Assembly (NCBI GenBank): GCA_050084985.1
Contig: JBITNC010000002.1
Coordinates: 35,216,001-35,280,000 of the forward strand
Origin: Nageia nagi
Taxonomy: Eukaryota > Pinophyta
Reading direction: 5' to 3'
Length of the DNA stretch: 64,000 nt
Part shown: positions 39,578-51,085 of the stretch, piece by piece
Layout: each line of letters starts with the position of its first letter
Numbering within the stretch: position 1 is the stretch's first letter
The notes under the pieces: model-generated
Told to the model about the DNA's origin: nothing
The model's database searches: none
Seen by the model: the letters and a program-made list of their open reading frames with translations, nothing else
Program-made: the position numbers and the translations under genes

Positions 39578-40082
39578 TGTTGGAATGTATAATGCATTAT
39601 TGTAAAGGTTTTGTAATAATTTGCTTTATAAATTCACTAATACTTAAGGGTATCATTAGATACTTTAAGTATTTACATGAATATGATAATATAACTTGTC
39701 CTACACTCCATGTCATGAGCATGCCCCTTGGGTAAAAGGGAGTTGCATGTCATACCTTTGTACATTGGGTAAAAGGATGATCCAAAGAGAGAATTTTGCC
39801 TATAAATAGAAAGATCCCTCTTTGTGATTACACACCAATTTATGGAATAAAGTTATGCTATAGGATAGTGTTTAGGAGATGAAATTAGGAGAATTGTAAG
39901 AGATTCATGTTTGTGAATGAAATGAGATCTACTTAGTGGATGTACTCCTAGTTGGAGGAACCACTTTACATCTTGAATTATCTTTGTGAGATTATCTTAT
40001 TTGAGTTATTTAAATATGAGATTGAGCTTTCATGAGATCTTCGTAGTTTAAGATTGTTTATGTTATATTTCAAATTCTGACA
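39578..40082 (+). repeat. 5' LTR of copia B
   Basis: 505 bp, TGTTGGAATGTATAATGC to ATTCTGACA. TATA box TATAAATA at 39801-39808. About 50 bp longer than the 3' copy because of an indel after the GAGCATGCCC motif. Confidence 0.9.
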
Positions 40083-40084
40083 TT

Positions 40085-40096
40085 TGGTATCATAGC
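40085..40096 (+). other. Primer-binding site of copia B
   Basis: TGGTATCATAGC, one mismatch (G to T) from the initiator-Met site seen in A and C, two bases after the 5' LTR. Confidence 0.8.
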
Positions 40097-40157
40097 AAGG
40101 TGTGAAAGCTCTTCTTCTTGGTGTGGAAGCTACATCTTGGTGATCCCCATTGGTGAG

Positions 40158-42657
40158 GTAAAACTAAGATAAGGTATAAATTTTCTCCTCCTTTGGTTAT
40201 CTTATAGATTATTGCATTATGTTACTAATATATTTTGTGTTGTGATAGTCCTTGTTTATGACAAAATTTGCTTAAAATAGCAATGTATTTTGTTGTAAGT
40301 TTTTTTTATACTAACATGTCTTATTGTTAGTTGCAATTGTTTAAGATTACCTATTGCAATAATTTTGCATATCCTTAAATTTTTAAAGGTTTTATTATGT
40401 ATTTAAGTCAAAATATACTACATTTTTTTTTCCTTCCAAAATTATGTGCAATTTTTTGTTGAAAAGTTTATATATTATAGTTTTGCCTACCTTAGTTCTC
40501 TTATCAAAATTGTTGTGTTTTACAAATATTTACTTCAACTATTTTGATACTAACACAAAAAAAATGAAAGTAACTACACTTTACTACATTTTTTTTTGTT
40601 CAACAAGAAAAGGGAGACTTAGAGAACACATAATATATTGTAAATATAATATGTAACCTTGTTCTAATATATTCATGTTTTGTTACAAAAAAATATATGG
40701 GAAGATTAATATTTTTTTTTGCATCCATATAGTAATTTTTTTTTTGAAAATATTTGAGCTTCCATGAGGTGGTGGCATTGACCTTCTCCCTATTACGGTG
40801 ATCTCCTCCACTAGCGATAGGCACAGAAGGGTTTCCCTTCTCCCTTTTGCCCTCCAAAGTTATTGCTCCTATGATGGGTATTTGATGACCTGCACGTTTT
40901 ATGACCTACGATGGGCATTTGATGACCTACAACCTTCTTTATTATGGTTTTTCTTATTGCTAGACCTATGACTCTCATCCGCTAAGGCCTCCCTAGCCGC
41001 TCTCCTCTACCCACCATCCATTCGTCTCCACTTCAAAGTCTCTTCCTCATCGAACCCCCCAAACCCTTCACCACCTATGTGGATCCTTTTATTTTTTCTC
41101 TCCTTCCTACATGGTCTCATTTGGGTCTTTCCTTTTTTATTATCTCAAGCCTTGACCCCCTCAAACCTAATAGTTGTTGGGCATTTAATTTTGTTTTCTT
41201 TGCTTACAAGCCATTTAGAAGCAATCGTATATTTTTTTGGTAGGCATTTAATATTTTCTACTTGCTTACAAGTCATTTATTCCTATTAAATGCACTTAGA
41301 AGTACTTATACTCCAACTTTAAAGCATTGCCATGATGAATATAATTACATTACTTTAGAGTAAGTAGATGGCCAAAACTTATACTCCTAAATGCTCTCCT
41401 ACTTTTTAGAAAATGTGGCAAATATAATTTATTTTTTTTGCCTTATTAAATACTTCCAAGTATGACTATTTACTTGGGAAAAATGATAAGTATTTCTTTT
41501 ATCTCTAACAAGGAGGATGGGGATAATTTGTTAGCATACAAGTTTTTCTTGACATTCTCTTCTTAGTTAAATCTCTACGGTAAACTAGTATGCTATCTTT
41601 AGGGATAAATATTTAGGAATTTGTATAATTCTTACTTAAATATTTTATAAATATTGCATGTTTATCTATATTTCCAAATTTCTTTATGCAAAGTTAACAA
41701 ATAAACTTGTGCAAATTATGGAATGATACATGCTTAAATTATGGAATGATGCAAGCTTATTACTTCAATTTTTCAAGTTATGATGAATTTGATGAATTTC
41801 TATTTTTTAACTTCTTTATGCAAAGTATGTAATGTACTTATGCAAATAAGAAATGATGTAAAGATTTCCTTTAGGGGTTGGTGAACAAAACCCATTGGAC
41901 TCTTAGGTTTCAAATTACAAATAGATGGTGTTTTACTTATGCAATTTTATATCATGTTTTGTATTTTTGCTTTATTTACTTACACAAATTGCAAATATTA
42001 AAATGATTAACCCCTTAAAATGAACATATATATATGTACATTCTGTAAGATGACTTGTTTGGGGAGCCATGAGGTGAGGATAGGTAGACTGGAGCCTTTA
42101 AGTTCAATGATCCAAATGGTGAGAAGTTCATACTTATCAATTGCCCCTATGTCCTCTATTGGTCTAGATATAACTCCAATAGGTGGATAAGCATGTGTGT
42201 AGTGATACCACATGCCTGCATGTTCATTCAGATATTATCTTAATAACTTAGGAGAACAACTTGAAATCTAATCAAGATTAATAATTTGACCAATCCAATA
42301 AACATCATAACCTTAGAAAATAGTAGGTACTCCTTTTGAGAGTATATTACTACCCAAGGTGAATTGGTTGAGGATTGATAGTACCTAGGCTCCACCTTGT
42401 GGGCATTCAGGTGAAAGCTTAATTTTAGATAAAAAATAAGCCTCAACAATGTCACTCTACATCTACGGTTCTTGTGATGATAAAAAGTATTTGGATACAT
42501 GGGATGTATATTTGAATTGTAAAATATTTGCACTCATGAATCAAATCAACATGTCTTTGTTGTTAAATGTAACATGTATTATTTACTTGGATTAAAACTA
42601 AACATATAATATTATTTTAGACCACATGCTTATTATTTTTTTCACATTCTTCTGTAG
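40158..42657 (+). other. Predicted leader intron of copia B
   Basis: The donor ATTGGTGAG|GTAAAA and acceptor TTCTTCTGTAG|CAAATG sit at the same places as in A and C. Length 2500 nt. It contains a GC-richer block at about 40780-41070, the conserved block at 42051-42400 and no long ORF. Confidence 0.55.
42051..42400 (+). promoter_or_regulatory. Conserved leader block, copia B copy
   Basis: Contains GACTTGTTTGGGGAGCCATG, GTGTGTAGTGATACCACATG and AGAGTATATTACTACC, in the same order as the other two elements. The run CATGTG...CACATG can pair around the GATACC loop. Confidence 0.6.
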
Positions 42658-42660
42658 CAA

Positions 42661-45600
42661 ATGAGAGACCCATTTTTACCCAAACACATTCTTGATGGTT
42701 TCAACTTTGGGATTTGGGAACCTTGGATGAGAGCTAAATTGCAAGCAAGGAAGCTTTAGCAAATAGTGAATGAGAACCTTGTTGCTCATATAGTTGAAAA
42801 GGCGCTTGAGGCATACAACAAGAAGAATGAATTGGCAACCTCCATGATTTGTCATGTAGTGTCAGATGATGTGCTTTTTATGATTTCAACCTCAACCTTA
42901 GCAAAGGAAGCTTGGGATAAGCTTAAGAATATCTACCTTAGATCTAAGTTTTCTAGAAGGTTCACTATTCTCCAAAAGTTGCTTCAATATTGATAAGGGG
43001 AAGATGAAAATATTACCATCTACTTGAACAAAATTATTGATTTTAAGACCCAACTTGTTGCTTGTGGGTGTAATTAGATCAATGATGAGTTCATGGTCTT
43101 CATCATTCTCCAAAGCCTTTCTTCAAAGTTTGGTAACTTTATGATGGTAATTGAGACTAGGTTTGATGATGAAGAAGAAGTCTTCTCCCTTGAGAATCTC
43201 TATAGGCTCATTCTTAAGCATGAGAAAACTCTTAACAAAAAGGTGTTGATCTCTTCTCCAAAGGACAATAATGTTGCTCTAGAAGTAACCAAAACTCTTT
43301 TCAAGAAGAAGTTCAATCATCATAAGAAATCTTATCCTTTTTCCTTCAAAAGGTTTGAGAAAAGGGACAACAACAATGGTAAAAACGGTAACCACAAAAA
43401 TAAAGACAACAACTTCTTCAAGAAAAGAGATGGAAAAGGTAAGGCAAGAAAACCAAATTCTAAGGCAAAGTTTTATGGAAATTATAACTTTTGTGGCATC
43501 CATGGTCACAAAGAAATTGATTGCTACAAAAAGAAAAGAGAAGAAAAGAACAAGGGAAATAGAAATGTAAAAAAATTGAAAGGTAAGAAGAATATAAAAG
43601 TTGGGTTTACTACTATGCTCTACTCCATGACTCACACTTTTTTGATTGATTGGATTATTGACTCTGGTTGCACTAATCACCTATGCTTTGGAAAATATAA
43701 GTTTAAAATTTTTCATAAGTATAGAAAAGATGCAGTTGTGATAGGTGATAATTCTATCCTTGAAGTATAAGGAATTAGGAGTGTATTTATCCATGGGAAG
43801 GTTCTTGAAAATATGCTCTATGTTTCTAAGCTTAAGATGAACCTTCTCTCTGTGATTCAAGTTGCAAGAAAAAGGTACTCATTTGAGTTCAACTCATAAT
43901 CTTGGTGCATTAAGAAGGGACTTGCCACAATGGTTAAAGAGTTAGTGAAAGATGATTTGTACATTGTGGATCAAGTTCCAACAAAGATGTGTCTTGCTAT
44001 GAATGTGTGTTCTAGAGGTAATTTTTAGCACCAAAGTTTAGGGAACTTTAACCATAAGAGTATTTAAGTCATGAATGACCAAGAACTTGTGGAAGTTTTG
44101 CCTTCAATTTTACCTTCAATTAGTCTGTGTGAGAAGTGTATCCTTGGTAAGATAAATAAATAAAGGTTCAAAAAAGATAAGGTAACAAGAGCATCTCGAC
44201 ATTTTCAACTTGTGCATTCAGATTTGATGGGTCCATTTCAAAATAAGTCACTTTGGGGAGCATCTTATGTCTTGACCTTCATTGATGATTTTAGTAGGAT
44301 GATTTTTAGCTATCTTCTTGAGTGTAAGGATCAAACTTTTGAGATTTTTAAGAATTTTAAGGCCTTAGTTGAAAATCAAACTAACCTTTAAATCAAGATG
44401 TTGAGATAAAATAATGAGGGAGAATATAATAGCAATGAGTTTAATGTCTATTACATTATGGAATTAAGAGGCAATTTATGATTCAATATACTCCTTAGCA
44501 AAATGGTGTTACCAAAAGGAAAAATAGGACAATGATGGAGATGGATAGATGCATGTTAGGTAATATTTCTAGTTTCTTATGAGTTGAAGCTATGAGCACT
44601 GCTATTTACACCTTGTATAGGTGTCCCATAAAAGCCATTTAGGGTAAAACTCCTTTTGAGGCATGGTTAGGAAGAAAACCTAACATTTCTCATCTTAGGG
44701 AGTTTGGTTGTGAAGCATTCTCCTACATTATTTTTAAGAAAAAGAAAAAGTTAGATAAAAGAGCTAAAAAATGCATCTTTATGGGTTATGACAGTTAGCA
44801 TAGAGGCTACAAGATCTACTCTCCATCCTACAAAGGAGTGTTCATCTCTAGAGATGTAAGGTTCAATGAACTTTCTAAAGAATATACTTCTAATAAGGAT
44901 GTTGATGATCTAGATGACTTGTCAGTTGCACCTAGCTAGTTGGATATTGATGTAGAAAGTCATCTCAGGAGCAAAATTCTCCAACAAAAAGGGTAACAAG
45001 GAGCATGATCTTTAATGAATCCTTATTTACCAAAATTGATAACAAGAATGCGCCCTCATCTTTAAAAAAAGCTTCTAAGCACGAGTGCTATATGGAAGCC
45101 ATGAAAGTGGAGTATGAGACACTTATGAAAAATGAAACTTGAGATTTGATTCTTCATCCCAACAAAAAGAATGTGATTGGCAATAAGTGGATCTACCAGC
45201 TCAAGTACAATTTAGTTGGGGATATTGAGAAATACAAGGTAATGTTAGTAGCTAAAGGTTTTTCTTAGAAATACAATGTAGATTATGAGGAAACCTTTGC
45301 TCCCATGGCAAAGATGCTTACTATAAGAATAATCCTTTCTCTTTCTGTAGCTCAAAGATGGAAAGTTTTTCAATTTGATGTCAAGAGTGCATTTCTCAAA
45401 GGTGACTTATATGTGAAAATCTTCATAAATCAATCGAAAGAGTTTATTATGTAAGGCAAAGAGTCTTTTGTGTACAAACTAAAGAAATCATTGTATGGAC
45501 TTAAGCAAGCACCTAGAGCCTGGTACAAGAATATTTTAGGGTACTTTACAAATATTGGATTCTCCAAGTGCTTTTCTGACTTCAATTTATATCCTCAATC

Positions 45601-46593
45601 AAGGAAAAGATATGGCATTGATTCTCCTTTATGTGGATGATCTTCTGATTATTAGGAATAATGATGAAATCATTCAAGAGTGCATATCCAAACTTAAGGC
45701 AATGCTTGAAATGAATTGTCTTGGTCTCTTGCACTACTACCTTAACATACAAGTGTATTAATATGAGAATTGTACCTATCTCTATCAATCCAAATATATA
45801 TATCAAACATCTTGCAAAAATTTAGAATGAAGAAGTGCAAACATGCTACAATCCCTGTCTCTCCTAGAATCATTGTGTCCTTTAGCTCCAAATCTTGGTT
45901 GATGCTAAAGCTTACAGGTAATTAATTGTTAGTATTTTGTATTTGACTATTTCCAAGCCAAATATTACCTTTGTAGTGAATCTGATGATATGATTGATAC
46001 AAAAACTATATGTTGAGCACCTCAATTCTGTTAAGTAAATCTTGAGCTATGTTGCAATGATGAAGGATCTTGCTCTCAAGTATTCTAAGTTTCCCTTATT
46101 TGTTCTCTTTGGGTTCTCAAATTCTAACTATGGGGGAGATAGAGATGATAATAATTCAACCTCTACATATGTTTTTTGAATTAGTTCAGGTGCTATCTCT
46201 TGGGCTTCCAAGAAGCAACCTATTATTTCTCTTTTCACCATAGAAGTTGGATACTGTGTCATGTCTATTATAGCTTAGGAAGCTATTTGGTTAAGGCATA
46301 TTCTAAAAGAAATTGGGTACGAGCAAGCTGACTCATTTCTAATTTATTTAGACAATCAGTTGACTATTTCTTTAGCTAAGAGTCTTGTGTTCTATCAGAG
46401 AATAAAATATGTGGAAATCCAGGCCCATTTCATTAGGAAGAAAGTTCTTGATGGCATCATACACTTGGAGTATTTTCTATCAACCTTGAACTTTGCTAAT
46501 TTGTTCATCAAGCCCCTTCCTAAAGCTCAGTTCTGTAAGCTTAAAGATGCTATCAGGTTGGTGAAGTTACCTTTAAGAGAGAGTGAAGTTTGA
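42661..46593 (+). pseudogene. Ty1/copia gag-pol of element B
   Basis: Starts at ATG 42661 (PKHILDGFNFGIWEPW), with a stop soon after. Gag continues to the zinc knuckle near 43477, where the first Cys is Tyr (YNFCGIHGHKEIDC). Protease has DSGCTNHLCF. Integrase at about 44210-44760 has HSDLMGPF and DDFSRMIF. RT at about 45090-45810 has FQFDVKSAFLKGDL, KSLYGLKQAPRAWY and an intact LLYVDDLLI box. RNase H at about 46120-46593 has SWASKKQPIISL, FIRKKVLDG and NLFIKPLPKAQF. Numerous stops and frameshifts show it is dead. Its RNase H end is complete, unlike element C. Confidence 0.85.
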
Positions 46594-46685
46594 ATTCTTA
46601 TGTTGAATTCATGTTTGTGATGACAACTTCACCCTAGGAGGATTTTATGTTGTATAGTGTTGATTTTATTGTACACCTTCATGGT

Positions 46686-46709
46686 AAGTTCGCTTTACAT
46701 GAGGAACTT
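46686..46709 (+). promoter_or_regulatory. Post-pol hairpin of copia B
   Basis: AAGTTC, a 12-nt loop GCTTTACATGAG, then GAACTT: a perfect 6-bp stem. A weaker second copy lies near 46755-46780. Confidence 0.55.
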
Positions 46710-47283
46710 GTACAAATTTTTTAGAACAAAAGATTGGCTAATCTGGCACTGTTTAGTTATCCATATGTGAGGAACTCATATGTACATTTTGTTTTGATCT
46801 ATTTTGTAATGATAATCAACATATATTTTATATACAGTAAGTAACTATGAGTTTTGGCTTGGCATCTTCATGATGACTTATAATGCACCATTGATTAGTT
46901 TATAATGGTATTGTTTGATACGTCTATTCTTGTTCATATGATTGTATTGCATCTAACTGATCTTATTATTTGAGTTGCTTATGACTTGCAGGTTCTCTTG
47001 AGATTGCAAGTTATTTACTTTGGGTGTGCAATCTCATGGAGACTCATAATGACTTCTAGTTGGATGACTACTTTATGTACATTGAAACTTGTTGTGGTTA
47101 ATGACTGTATTGTAAACCATTTGTTAAAATGGTAAAGTAGTAAGTCTCAAACTATATCTTGCTTACTTCATAAATATGTAAAACATTCTCATCTCTGGTT
47201 GTATCTGTTTAGAGGATAATTCTCTTACTCTCTCTTCTGCTTCTCTCTTATTCACTCTATCCCAATATTACATTAAGGGGGAG

Positions 47284-47734
47284 TGTTGGAATGTATAATG
47301 CATTATTGTAAAAGTTTTGTAATAATTCTCTTTATAAATTCACTAACACTTAAGGGTATCATTATATACCTTAAGTATTTAAGTGAATATGATAATGTGA
47401 CTTGTTCTACACTCCATGTCATGAGCATGCCCTTGGGTAAAGGGATTTTTGGCCTATAAATAGAAGGCTCCCTCTTTGTGATTACACACTAATTTGTGAA
47501 GTAAAGTTATGTTATAAGATAGGGTTTAGGTGATGAGATTAGGAGAATTGTAAGAGATTCATGTTTGTGAATGAAGTGAGATCTAGTTAGTGGATGTCTC
47601 CTAGTTGGAGGAGTCACTTTACATCTTGAGTTATCTTTATGAGATTATCTTATTTGAGTTATTTAAATATGAGATTAAGCCTTCATGATATCTTGGTAGT
47701 TTAGGGTTGTTTATGTTATATTTCAATCCTCACA
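47284..47734 (+). repeat. 3' LTR of copia B
   Basis: 451 bp, TGTTGGAATGTATAATGC to ATCCTCACA, preceded by ATTAAGGGGGAG. TATA box at 47455-47462. Confidence 0.9.
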
Positions 47735-47848
47735 CTCCTTGACCCTCAGGTCATCCTCCTCTTCTTACATATGCCATATCCCTTTAGGTACTGGATTTGG
47801 TGTAATATTGGTGAATAACTAGTATCATTCACAAGCTAGCAAGATCTT

Positions 47849-47862
47849 GGGCTTTGATACCA
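47849..47862 (-). other. Primer-binding site of the TR-GAG element
   Basis: On the minus strand TGGTATCAAAGCCC, complementary to the 3' end of initiator tRNA-Met with one change, three bases from the 5' LTR. Confidence 0.65.
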
Positions 47863-47865
47863 CTA

Positions 47866-49048
47866 TGATGATCCAAATAAGATCTCAAGAAAATATCAAC
47901 AAATTTGATTATAATCAATCAAACTAGGGTATCCAAACCATACAATTCAAACCCTAGTATGCCAATGTTGGGCTCCCTCAAGCATATAAACTCCAAATAA
48001 TACCAACGATGGATTAAAAATATAATACATAATTAATAATGCTCAACGCATGCACAAAATGGAAAATATAATCACAATGTTGAGATCCAATGATGCCCAT
48101 GACTTGTATTATGATAAATGATGAGAAATCATACAAGTTATGCCCAAAGGGCTTAACATCAACCTCTTGGGAAGTAAAATGGACCAGACTACCTTACAAT
48201 TGATGCTAGATGAACTCAAGGATAGCAGTGCCTTTTTATAATATGACTTCTCCCCACCAAAGTGGCCCTCCTCAAATCTATATAACCACTCATGTGGTAG
48301 AGACTCCACCTCATATCCACCAAATGGGTAATGGTGCTCCTCCAATTATCATAGACTACCAATTTTCCTCTACTTGGTAACCCTCTTAGGTGCTCCACCT
48401 AAGGAATTCACTTAGCACTCTGCTAAGGTCATTGTCCACTAGATAATGTAGAAGTGTAAATGTATAATGATCAAAAGGTGTCCATCAATGAGGCTCCAAG
48501 ATTCTTTTATAGCCTTTTGGATCAAGGGATATGGCCTCAAATTCATCACCTAGATCCATGACCCCAACATTAGCCTTTAAAGGGCTCATGATGCCCAATG
48601 TGGGTGCCTAGAAGTTAGGCATACCAACGTGGGTCTCTTGGATTCAATAAATTCTCATACTAGGTCCTAGGGGTGCCACGCATGCCCACATGGGTCAAGC
48701 AATCATGTGTGGAGGTCTAAGTGTCAATTTATGCCAACATGAGACCTAGGAATCATCCCAAGGCTGGTGCTAGCACTTAAGTGCCTTAAACAGACCACAA
48801 GCTTACAAATTTGTCTTGGGATTCCCATAATCATCATTGAGATCTCTAAGCTCAATACAACCAAAAAATATACTTAACTATATTGGGAGGGAAACATCCC
48901 ACTAGGGGCTCACAAGTGGGGTCAATGACCGATTAAATCCTATCCCAATTTTACATCTCTCTAATGACAAAAATAAGACAAAAGGAACATTACTAAGATG
49001 TTCCAAACGGACACTACTATTCTTTATTGTAGTACAAAAGGAACATCA
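47866..49048 (-). repeat. 5' LTR of the TR-GAG element
   Basis: 1183 bp, the partner of the left LTR. Both end on the plus strand with AAAAGGAACATCA. The two have many substitutions and several small indels relative to each other, so the insertion is old. Confidence 0.8.
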
Positions 49049-50475
49049 CACTTTAGTCTATCACCCATTGAATATTCTCTAAATTACATAATATTGCTCT
49101 TATATTTTCTTTCTGATCTAGCATTAATAATTTCCTATAAACTAATTTTGCTTTGTTCTTGATATCCTCCTCATTCCTTGTAATACTTCCATCTGATTCT
49201 TAAATTTCCATTGTAATGCTAAGAATATAATATTTCAAGAATTTTTAAATTTTAAATTTCAGAACATATATCATACATTTTAGATTTGTTATTGAACCCA
49301 TATCGATTAATAATTAAATAAACTAAGAAAATTTGTGTACTTCAGATTACAAATCAAGTGGCTATTCTATATGTTATACAACAACTAATTGAATATAGTT
49401 TATATATTGATGATTTGTTCGAAATAAATGACTCTTTATAAATTCAAGGTTATATGGTCCAAAACCCATATAGTTTTAATGGTTGTAATATAAGTTAATT
49501 TTAAATTAAATATAATTTTACAATTAAAATACTAATATTTTTAATTTTTTCTTAAACTTTCGACTAGTAAGTGGAAGTGGGAGACTACCAATCTTGTAAA
49601 ATAAAATATAAAAAATGCCAATTATAGCATGAAAAGTGATGTTTGTCACTAAAAGTTTTCCTAATTTTAGGTGTCTAAGTAATTAAAGTAATTTAAGTAT
49701 TTATTTCTTATATTTGAATAATATTTATAGAATAAAATATGATTTCACTTCTTTCTATCTATTGGATGATAGGTCTAAGGCATGCTAAGTAAGGATACTT
49801 AGCCTAACGATGGAACTTAATCTATTTAAGGGAGGAAGGATATGGCATTGATCATAGTTAGACCTTGATAGAGAATCATATTGCATTATATGATTGGTGT
49901 CTCTCAACACCACTTATTAAGTCATGATATTGTAGTTTAATTCTAATAACCTTGGTAGGAAATCTTGAAGATGCACATGAATTTAAAGGTACTTAAGGAA
50001 TTAATTCATATGGTAATGCACCATAGTGTGTTGGTGCACCAACCTTATGATGAACGAAGGTTCAAATTTTGGGAGTGAGTTGTCTAAGCCCTTTTAAGAC
50101 CAAATTCAAACTATGATCCACACAAAATAAGTAAATGATATGTTTATAGTTCATTCAAATTTAAATTTGATTAGGGTAGAGAATATAAGGATTAGGTTTT
50201 ATTTCATTTATATTTATCTTTAGTTAGCATTGTTATTTATTATAATTGATATTAAATTAATTGAATAAAATTAATTTTTAGTATCAACAAAATACATACA
50301 TGATATGTTGTGTTTATTTTGCATAATATGGCTTATGTCATGGAGTCTAAGCCTTTATGTGTGTCTTAGATAGCTTATAATGGTATACAGCTTATAACTG
50401 GTATACATTACTTTCTAAGCCTGATTTAGCAATACTATGAGAAACTTCAATGATCCATCTTATGAACGTAGCATA
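49049..50475. other. No recognised feature
   Basis: Very AT-rich spacer between the TR-GAG element and the CACTA element. No ORF, terminus or repeat that I can support. Confidence 0.45.
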
Positions 50476-50489
50476 CACTACTAGAAAAT
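50476..50489 (+). repeat. CACTA terminal inverted repeat, left end
   Basis: CACTACTAGAAAAT, the hallmark terminus of plant CACTA elements; the 3-bp flank is ATA. Confidence 0.8.
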
Positions 50490-51085
50490 GGTCATTAGGC
50501 ATCAAAAATAACATTAGACATTTTTATTTTTTGATTTTTGATGCTATTTTCATCAGACCACATCAAGGGCTTGATTTCAATTAATTTTTTTCTTCCTGAT
50601 GCTAGGCCTAACATTATGGTTAGCACAATTTCTAACATAAATTTTATCATATTTCTTATGTTGTTACTAATGATATGTGTGACAATATTTTTTTTTAATA
50701 TTTTGATGATATTATTGATGGTAAGTTGAAATTACATGATGCGTAGATGATGTAATATCGTTTCCAAACATCCCAAAATGGACAAAATTAGTTGAAAATC
50801 TTAAAACTCTGAATTCATCTAACCTAAGCACCACTTTTTGACCATGTAGTGAATCCATATTTTTGCATACACCCATGCATATTTTAATTAGAATCTTTAT
50901 AAATTGTTAGATGCATATGAAACCTTTTGATATGTCTATAAAATATAAATGATATAGATCATTTAATTGTCATAACATTCATAAAAATATAAAACACATT
51001 TATGAATTATTTAATTATCATTTATATCATATTCATTAGGATAAAATACAATATGTTTTCCTCTAGGATCAATATTAATTACAAA

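Larger units (their letters stand above)
39578..47734 (+). mobile_element. Complete Ty1/copia element B with CTCCT target duplication
   Basis: 8.2 kb. LTRs at 39578-40082 and 47284-47734, primer site at 40085-40096, purine tract at 47274-47283. Flanked by CTCCT at 39573-39577 and 47735-47739, which proves both ends. Inserted into the TR-GAG element in the orientation opposite to copia A. Confidence 0.92.
27660..49048 (-). mobile_element. TR-GAG-type Gypsy element (gag-protease only) carrying two nested copia elements
   Basis: The LTRs at 27660-28845 and 47866-49048 flank an internal region that, without the two copia insertions (31235-39157 and 39578-47734), is only about 2.9 kb. A primer-binding site beside the right LTR shows minus orientation. 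The interior encodes gag and a protease relic but no RT, RNase H or integrase, so it would have depended on another element. No matching target duplication was seen (TTATG versus CACTT). Confidence 0.7.

Noticed and set aside
43279-43680. 133-codon minus-strand ORF opposite copia B gag
   Set aside because: An antisense shadow of the lysine-rich gag and zinc-knuckle region; hydrophobic only because it is the reverse of AAG-rich codons.
27655-49053. Target duplication for the TR-GAG element
   Set aside because: The flanks TTATG and CACTT do not match, so no duplication is claimed even though the LTR ends are clear.
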